Assembly: GCA_045805265.1 (NCBI GenBank)
Contig: JBJMLO010000015.1
Span: 1 to 64,000, forward strand
Length of the DNA: 64,000 nt
Reading direction: 5' to 3'
Source of the DNA: JBJMLO01 sp045805265
GTDB taxonomy: Bacteria; Actinomycetota; UBA4738; JACQTL01
The notes below the pieces were generated by a model. It made no database searches. It worked only from the letters and a program-made list of their open reading frames with translations, and had not been told where the DNA came from. The position numbers and the translations under genes were made by a program. This document shows positions 59,345 through 64,000 of this stretch, one piece after another. Each line of letters begins with the position of its first letter. Position 1 is the stretch's first letter.

Positions 59345-60373
59345 CTACCGGCCGGCCGCGCGCATCTCGTAGCCGACGATGGCGTTCCACGCCTCCTGCC
59401 AGCCCTGCTCCGAGCGCGCGTACCGGGCCACCGGCGAGCCGGGGCTCGCCTTGTCCCAGATGCCGAAGTACGTGTCCGTGTATCCCAGGATGTACCGCGG
59501 GCCCTCGTGCGAGAACTTCAACGCGGGGCTGGGAGACGGGGTCCTGGCCGGCTCGATCGTGGGGGCCTGGGCCTGCGCTTGCGGCGCCTGCTGACCGAAG
59601 CCCTGCTGCTGCCCGTACCCCTGCTGCTGCGCCGGCTGCTGCCAGCCCTGCTGCTGTTGCCCGTAGGCCTGCTGGGGCTGCTGACTGTATCCCCCCTGCT
59701 GGGGCTGCGGGGCCTGCTGCTGCCCGTAGCCCTGCTGGGGCTGTTGCCCGTACCCCTGCTGGGGCTGCTGGGCCTGCTGCCCCGCTCCGCCCTGCTGGCC
59801 ACCGCCCTGCTGGGAGGGTTGCTGCCAGGCCTGCTGGCCCTGCGGTGGCGTTCCGCCCCCCGGGCCGCCCGCCCCTGCGCCGCCCGCACCCGTCCCGCCC
59901 GCTCCCGACCCCGCGGTGCCGCCCGCGCCCGCGCCGGCTCCCGGCGTCCCCCCGAGGTTGGACGGGATCGGCATCACGCGCGTCGCCTCGATGCGCGGTC
60001 GCTCCTGGGCCGGCGGTGGCTCCGTGGAGGGACTCGCCGTCGGCGTGGTCACCGGCGTCACCGCCGGGGAAGGGGTCGGCGTGGTCGTCGGCGTGCTCAC
60101 GGCCGGTGGTTGCGAGACCGAGGGGGTCACCGGTGAGGGGGTGGGCGTCGACGCCGCCGGCTTCGCCTCCTGGGGCTTCTCGGTGGGCGTCGCGGCCGCG
60201 GCGGGCTCGGCCTCGACGTCCTTCTCGGCCTCGAGTCCGGTCTTGTGCTCGGCCAGCTCCTGGGGCGGGTGGGCGACGACCTCGTCGGGCGCCTTCGTCA
60301 GGTCGCTGCCGCACCACCGGCACTTGATGGCCTCGTCGCGGATCTCCTCTGCGCAATACGGACAACGCTTCAT
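59345..60373 (-). CDS. Zinc-ribbon protein with FUS-like Q/G/Y-rich low-complexity region
   Basis: 342 residues from the ATG at 60373. The N-terminus is a zinc ribbon (MKRCPYCAEEIRDEAIKCRW with C-x-x-C twice). A Pro/Thr/Ala/Gly-rich region follows, then from about 180 to 275 a repetitive stretch of QQGYGQQ, QQAYGQQ and QQGFGQQ units, closely spaced aromatics in a Gln/Gly/Pro background. The last 70 residues are folded: LKFSHEGPRYILGYTDTYFG, then WDKASPGSPVARYARSEQG, a small domain often seen at the C-terminus of actinobacterial membrane or envelope proteins. The low-complexity part has the composition of eukaryotic phase-separating proteins. Function is unknown; oligomerisation or condensation is an inference from composition. 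Confidence 0.75.
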   Translation of the reverse strand: MKRCPYCAEEIRDEAIKCRWCGSDLTKAPDEVVAHPPQELAEHKTGLEAEKDVEAEPAAAATPTEKPQEAKPAASTPTPSPVTPSVSQPPAVSTPTTTPTPSPAVTPVTTPTASPSTEPPPAQERPRIEATRVMPIPSNLGGTPGAGAGAGGTAGSGAGGTGAGGAGAGGPGGGTPPQGQQAWQQPSQQGGGQQGGAGQQAQQPQQGYGQQPQQGYGQQQAPQPQQGGYSQQPQQAYGQQQQGWQQPAQQQGYGQQQGFGQQAPQAQAQAPTIEPARTPSPSPALKFSHEGPRYILGYTDTYFGIWDKASPGSPVARYARSEQGWQEAWNAIVGYEMRAAGR

Positions 60374-60602
60374 GCGCGGAATTGAAGCACACCCCGGCGC
60401 GCGGCGGGAAGGGCCGTCCGTCACCCGAGGTCCCGTCGGGGCTGCCGAATCCCAAGGGCCGGTCTCGGGCTGCACGTGCGGAAAACCGGCGGCCGGGGCC
60501 GGGCGGAGGCCGCGGACCCGGCTATCCTTGCTCGATCCGCGGACCGGGCTCCGGTTCGACGTATCCGGAGACGGGACGCGGTTCGAATTCGAGGGAGTGG
60601 GC

Positions 60603-63080
60603 ATGTCGCGGCGCCAGTACGACCCGGGCGAGATCGAACCGAAGTGGGTGGCCCGCTGGGAGGCCGAGGGCCTGTACGTGGCCTCGGACGACCCGGCCGA
60701 CCCTCGCGAGCGGTTCTTCGCGATGGACATGTTCCCGTACCCCTCGGGCGACCTGCACATGGGCCACGCGGAGGCGTTCTCCGGCGGCGACACCATCGCC
60801 CGGTTCCGGTGGATGCAGGGCTACAACGTCCTGCACCCGATCGGGTGGGATGCCTTCGGACTGCCGGCGGAGAACGCCGCGATCAAACGGGGCATCCACC
60901 CGAAGGAGTGGACGGCCGCGAACATCGCCCAGCAGCGGGCGTCGTTCAAGCGGATCGGGATGTCGTTCGATTGGAGCCGGCAGTTCAACACGTGCGACCC
61001 CCGGTACTACCGATGGACGCAGTGGCTGTTCCTGCAGCTGTTCGACAAGGGGCTGGCCTACCGCAAGCTGGCGCCGACCAACTGGTGCCCGAACGACCAG
61101 ACGGTCCTGGCCAACGAGCAGGTGATCAACGGGCACTGCGAGCGGTGCGGCACGGCGGTGGTGCGCAAGGACCTGACCCAGTGGTTCTTCAGGATCACCG
61201 ACTACGCCCAGCGGCTACTCGACGACCTGGAACCGCTGGAGGCGACGTGGCCCGACCGGGTGGTCACGATGCAGCGCAACTGGATCGGTCGGTCGGAGGG
61301 CGCAGAGATCGAGTTCGAGATCGCCGAGACCGGCGACCGGCTGACGGTGTTCACCACGCGGCCGGACACGCTGTGGGGCGTCACCTTCTTCGTCTTCGCG
61401 CCGGAGCACGGCTTGGTCACCAAGCTGGCCGAGGTGGGCGGGACCACCGGTCCGGTGACGGAGCTGCAGGACCGGCTGCAGGCCACGCCGCTGACCAACC
61501 GGGAGCAGGCCGAGTCGCGGGAGGGCCTGCCGCTCGGCGTGCACGCGGTGAACCCCGTGACGGGCGAGCAGGTGCCCTGCTTCGTGGCGCCCTACGTGCT
61601 GATGGAGTACGGGACGGGGGCGGTCATGGGGGTCCCCGCCCACGACCAGCGCGACTTCGAGTTCGCGCGCAAGCAGAAATTGCCGATCCGGGTGGTCATC
61701 CAGCCGGAGGAGGGCGCCACGCGCGACCCCGACCGGATGACCGAGGCCTACGACCACGAGGGAGTGATGGTGAACTCCGGCCCGTTCAACGGGGTCCGGT
61801 CGCCGGACAGCATCGGCCGGGTCGTCGAGTGGCTGGAGGAGCAGGGGAAGGGGAAGCCCGCGGTGTCCTACCGCCTGCGCGACTGGCTGATCTCCCGGCA
61901 GCGGTACTGGGGGGCGCCCATCCCGATCATCCACTGCCCGACCGACGGAGAGGTCGGGGTCCCGGTGGAGGAGCTGCCGGTGCTGCTGCCGGACGACGTG
62001 GACTTCCGCCCGGGCGGCGAGTCGCCGCTGGCACGGCACGAGGGATTCGTCAACGTCACCTGCCCGTCGTGCGGTGGGCCGGCCCGCCGGGACACCGACA
62101 CGATGGACACGTTCGTCGACTCGTCCTGGTACTTCCTGCGGTACTGCTCGCCGCACCGCGACGACGTGGCGTTCGACGTCGACGACGTGCAGCGGTGGAT
62201 GCCGGTCGACCAGTACACCGGCGGCGTCGAGCACGCGATCCTGCACCTGTTGTACTCGCGGTTCGTGACGAAGGCGCTGCACGACCTGGGGTACGTGTCG
62301 GTCGTGGAGCCCTTCTCCCGCATGCTGAACCAGGGCCAGGTGATCTACAGCGGCGCCTCGATGAGCAAGAGCAAGGGCAACCTGGTCGAGCCCATGCCGA
62401 TCGTCGAGCGGTTTGGCGCGGACACCATGCGGCTGACGATGCTGTTCGCGGGACCGTTCGAGGACGACATCGACTGGATGCTGATCGCGCCGGACCCGTC
62501 GCGGCCGCCGGGCGTGTACTCGTGGCTGCGGCGGGCCTGGCGAGCCGTGATCGAGGCGTCCTCCGAAGCCTCCGGTTCGAGGGAGCAGCCCCTCGAGCTC
62601 ACCCGGCTGATGCATCGAGCGATCCGTGACGTCCACGACGACTTCGAGCGCTACCGGTTCAACACCGCGATCTCGAAGCTGATGGTGTTGACCAACGAGA
62701 TTCGCCACGCGCTGGACCGGGGCGGCGATGCGCGGGCCGCGGCCGAGGCGCTGGTGCAGATGATCGCGCCGCTGGCGCCGTTCGTCGCCGAGGAGCTGTG
62801 GCGCGAGGTCCTGGGCCACGCGGAGAGCGTGCACGCCACGAGGTGGCCGGCCTTCGACCCCGAACTGGCGCGGGAGGAGCGGGCCACGCTGGTGGTCCAG
62901 GTCGACGGCAAGGTCCGGGAGCGCATCGACGTCGACGCCGGCGCCGACGAGGTGGCGTGCCGCGAGGCCGCGCTGGCCTCCGAGCGCGTGCAGCGGGCGC
63001 TGGACGGCCGCGAGGTGAGCCGGATCTTCGTCCGGCCCCCGAAGCTGGTCAGCATCGTGACCGCCGCCAAGGAGCGCTGA
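60603..63080 (+). CDS. leuS: Leucyl-tRNA synthetase
   Basis: 825 residues from the ATG at 60603 (MSRRQYDPGEIEPKWVARWE), behind GAGGGAG. Class I signatures: HIGH-type HMGH at 52-55 in PYPSGDLHMGHAEAFSGGDT and KMSKS-type SMSKS at 586-590 in YSGASMSKSKGNLVEPMPIV. The editing domain (CP1) has TTRPDTLWGVTFFVFAPEHG and MGVPAHDQRDFEFARKQKLP. It attaches leucine to tRNA-Leu in the cytoplasm, an essential step in translation. Length is normal. Upstream (60374-60602) I see no T-box or riboswitch signature. comEA follows 151 bases later, the standard order in this group. Confidence 0.98.
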   Translation: MSRRQYDPGEIEPKWVARWEAEGLYVASDDPADPRERFFAMDMFPYPSGDLHMGHAEAFSGGDTIARFRWMQGYNVLHPIGWDAFGLPAENAAIKRGIHPKEWTAANIAQQRASFKRIGMSFDWSRQFNTCDPRYYRWTQWLFLQLFDKGLAYRKLAPTNWCPNDQTVLANEQVINGHCERCGTAVVRKDLTQWFFRITDYAQRLLDDLEPLEATWPDRVVTMQRNWIGRSEGAEIEFEIAETGDRLTVFTTRPDTLWGVTFFVFAPEHGLVTKLAEVGGTTGPVTELQDRLQATPLTNREQAESREGLPLGVHAVNPVTGEQVPCFVAPYVLMEYGTGAVMGVPAHDQRDFEFARKQKLPIRVVIQPEEGATRDPDRMTEAYDHEGVMVNSGPFNGVRSPDSIGRVVEWLEEQGKGKPAVSYRLRDWLISRQRYWGAPIPIIHCPTDGEVGVPVEELPVLLPDDVDFRPGGESPLARHEGFVNVTCPSCGGPARRDTDTMDTFVDSSWYFLRYCSPHRDDVAFDVDDVQRWMPVDQYTGGVEHAILHLLYSRFVTKALHDLGYVSVVEPFSRMLNQGQVIYSGASMSKSKGNLVEPMPIVERFGADTMRLTMLFAGPFEDDIDWMLIAPDPSRPPGVYSWLRRAWRAVIEASSEASGSREQPLELTRLMHRAIRDVHDDFERYRFNTAISKLMVLTNEIRHALDRGGDARAAAEALVQMIAPLAPFVAEELWREVLGHAESVHATRWPAFDPELAREERATLVVQVDGKVRERIDVDAGADEVACREAALASERVQRALDGREVSRIFVRPPKLVSIVTAAKER

Positions 63081-63231
63081 GCCGGTTCCCCCCTGTGACG
63101 CGCTTCACTGACAGCGCGGCCGATCGGCGGTAGCTTCGCCGCGCGGTGTCGGACCGGGAGTTCCGGCGTCGCGATTCCTCCCTCTCGATTGGCTCCATTG
63201 ACGCCGTTCGCCGTGTCGGGGAGGGGGAGGG

Positions 63232-63879
63232 ATGCAGGAACGACTGTCGTTGCGGGATCGGCTCGACGCGCTGTCGCGGCGCGAGCTGGTGGCGCTGGCC
63301 GCGGTGGCCGCGGTCGTCGTCGCGGGTGCGGGGCTGTGGTACGCGCGCTCGTTGCCCAGGCCGGTGGAGGTCCGGGCGGCCCGCGGTGCCGGGCCGGTTG
63401 CGCCGCCAGCCCACTCGCCCACCGAGTCGCCCAGCCCGACGATGCTCTTCGTGCACGTCGCCGGGTTGGTTCGCCATCCTGGCGTGTACCGGTTCCACGA
63501 GGGCCAGCGAGTCATCGACGCGGTGCAGGCAGCCGGTGGTCCGCGGAGGAAGGCCGACCTCGACGCCCTGAACCTTGCCGCCCTGCTGACCGACGCCGAA
63601 CAGATCCTGGTGCCGGCCCAGGGCGCGGTCCCGGCGGCGCCCGTCCCGGCCGCGGGGTCTTCGCCGGGGATTCCCGGCGCTCCGGCCGCGTTGGTGAACG
63701 TCAACACGGCCTCTGAGCAGGAGCTGGAGGCCCTGCCCGGCATCGGGCCGGTCCTCGCGAACAGCATCATCGCCTACCGCACCGAACACGGGCCGTTCCC
63801 CACCGTCGATGCGCTGGACGACGTGAGCGGGATCGGCCCGGCCACGCTGGCCGATCTCCGCCCGCTGGTGACCGTGTGA
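63232..63879 (+). CDS. comEA: ComEA-like DNA-binding competence protein
   Basis: 215 residues; the ATG at 63232 follows GGGAGGGGGAGGG. One hydrophobic N-terminal segment (ELVALAAVAAVVVAGAGLWY) anchors the protein. An SLBB domain (MLFVHVAGLVRHPGVYRFHE, then DAVQAAGGPRRKADLDALNL) is followed by a linker and two helix-hairpin-helix motifs at the C-terminus: NVNTASEQELEALPGIGPVL and DALDDVSGIGPATLADLRPL. ComEA binds double-stranded DNA outside the membrane and passes it to the ComEC channel. A probable comEC start follows 46 bases downstream, so the pair forms the DNA-uptake core. Confidence 0.95.
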   Translation: MQERLSLRDRLDALSRRELVALAAVAAVVVAGAGLWYARSLPRPVEVRAARGAGPVAPPAHSPTESPSPTMLFVHVAGLVRHPGVYRFHEGQRVIDAVQAAGGPRRKADLDALNLAALLTDAEQILVPAQGAVPAAPVPAAGSSPGIPGAPAALVNVNTASEQELEALPGIGPVLANSIIAYRTEHGPFPTVDALDDVSGIGPATLADLRPLVTV

Positions 63880-63925
63880 CCGGGAGCCGTCCGCGCCTGA
63901 GCGCCGGGGGCCGGGGGCCGGGGCC

Positions 63926-64000
63926 ATGACCGGCTGGCTCGCACCAGTGCTGGCCGGGGCGTTCTGGGCGGGGATCCTGGCCTGGCCAACCCTGCGCCCG
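63926..64000 (+). CDS. comEC: Probable ComEC, 5' end only
   Basis: The reading from ATG 63926 is open to the window edge and gives M-T-G-W-L-A-P-V-L-A-G-A-F-W-A-G-I-L-A-W, a hydrophobic first helix as in ComEC. Position directly after comEA supports the call: comEA-comEC is a conserved pair. ComEC is the inner-membrane channel for single-stranded DNA in transformation. Only 25 codons are visible, so the identity is by context, and a GTG further upstream could be the true start. Confidence 0.55.
   Translation, partial: MTGWLAPVLAGAFWAGILAWPTLRP

Noticed and set aside
60374..60602. T-box or other riboswitch upstream of leuS
   Set aside because: No specifier loop, antiterminator consensus or terminator alternative could be seen; the region is ordinary GC-rich leader.

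Overview
The window is a 64 kb, high-GC chromosomal segment that looks actinobacterial (Actinomycetota). The signs are the strong G/C third-position bias, frequent GTG starts, many GTGA/ATGA stop-start overlaps, two large cyclase/STAND-ATPase/TPR regulators, a GerW-family protein, and leuS followed by comEA and the apparent start of comEC. No rRNA or CRISPR array is present. The taxonomic placement is inferred from style and gene families, not from a marker phylogeny.

Layout. Positions 1-3914 hold exported or orphan proteins and an animal-type haem peroxidase. Positions 3915-7163 look like a small accessory island: a SLATT-type 2TM protein behind a perfect 16-bp palindrome, a C70-like cysteine protease, a frameshifted tyrosine recombinase and a tRNA-Ala gene. 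Positions 7266-11616 carry a degenerate HD-GYP/LuxR regulator, small alpha-beta proteins, an alpha/beta hydrolase and a RibD/DHFR-like reductase. They are followed by a decayed CPA2 antiporter remnant (11763-12500) and the first cyclase/STAND regulator (12629-15814). Positions 15924-24089 carry exported proteins (LVIVD-like; GH25-like plus Ig-like), a divergent SDR/MerR pair with a recognisable MerR operator, and a ChrA-like transporter.

Positions 24350-25476 hold the most unusual item: two translationally coupled genes. The first encodes a helical protein with a glycine-rich motif at its C-terminus. The second encodes a beta-rich protein with nearly the same motif at its N-terminus. This matches the arrangement known for bacterial amyloid-signalling (RHIM/BASS-like) effector-receptor pairs. 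GerW, a GH13 glucosidase and two FAD enzymes follow.

Positions 31306-50374 form an expanded Puu-like gamma-glutamylation island: an APC permease, an aldehyde dehydrogenase, three glutamine-synthetase-like ligases, three class III aminotransferases, two class I glutamine-amidotransferase-type hydrolases (one frameshifted), a FluG-type amidohydrolase, an M20 peptidase and an MFS exporter. Their likely joint job is to import amines, cap them with glutamate, convert them to aldehyde and then acid, and release the glutamate. Positions 50457-64000 carry a membrane protein, an AlkZ-like winged-helix protein, an SDR plus Baeyer-Villiger-type monooxygenase pair, the second cyclase/STAND regulator, a zinc-ribbon protein with a FUS-like Q/G/Y-rich region, leuS, comEA and a partial comEC.

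At least four single-base frameshifts interrupt otherwise good reading frames (near 6380, 12083, 12131 and 43735). They may be real decay or errors in the assembly, so genes called broken here should be read with that in mind.
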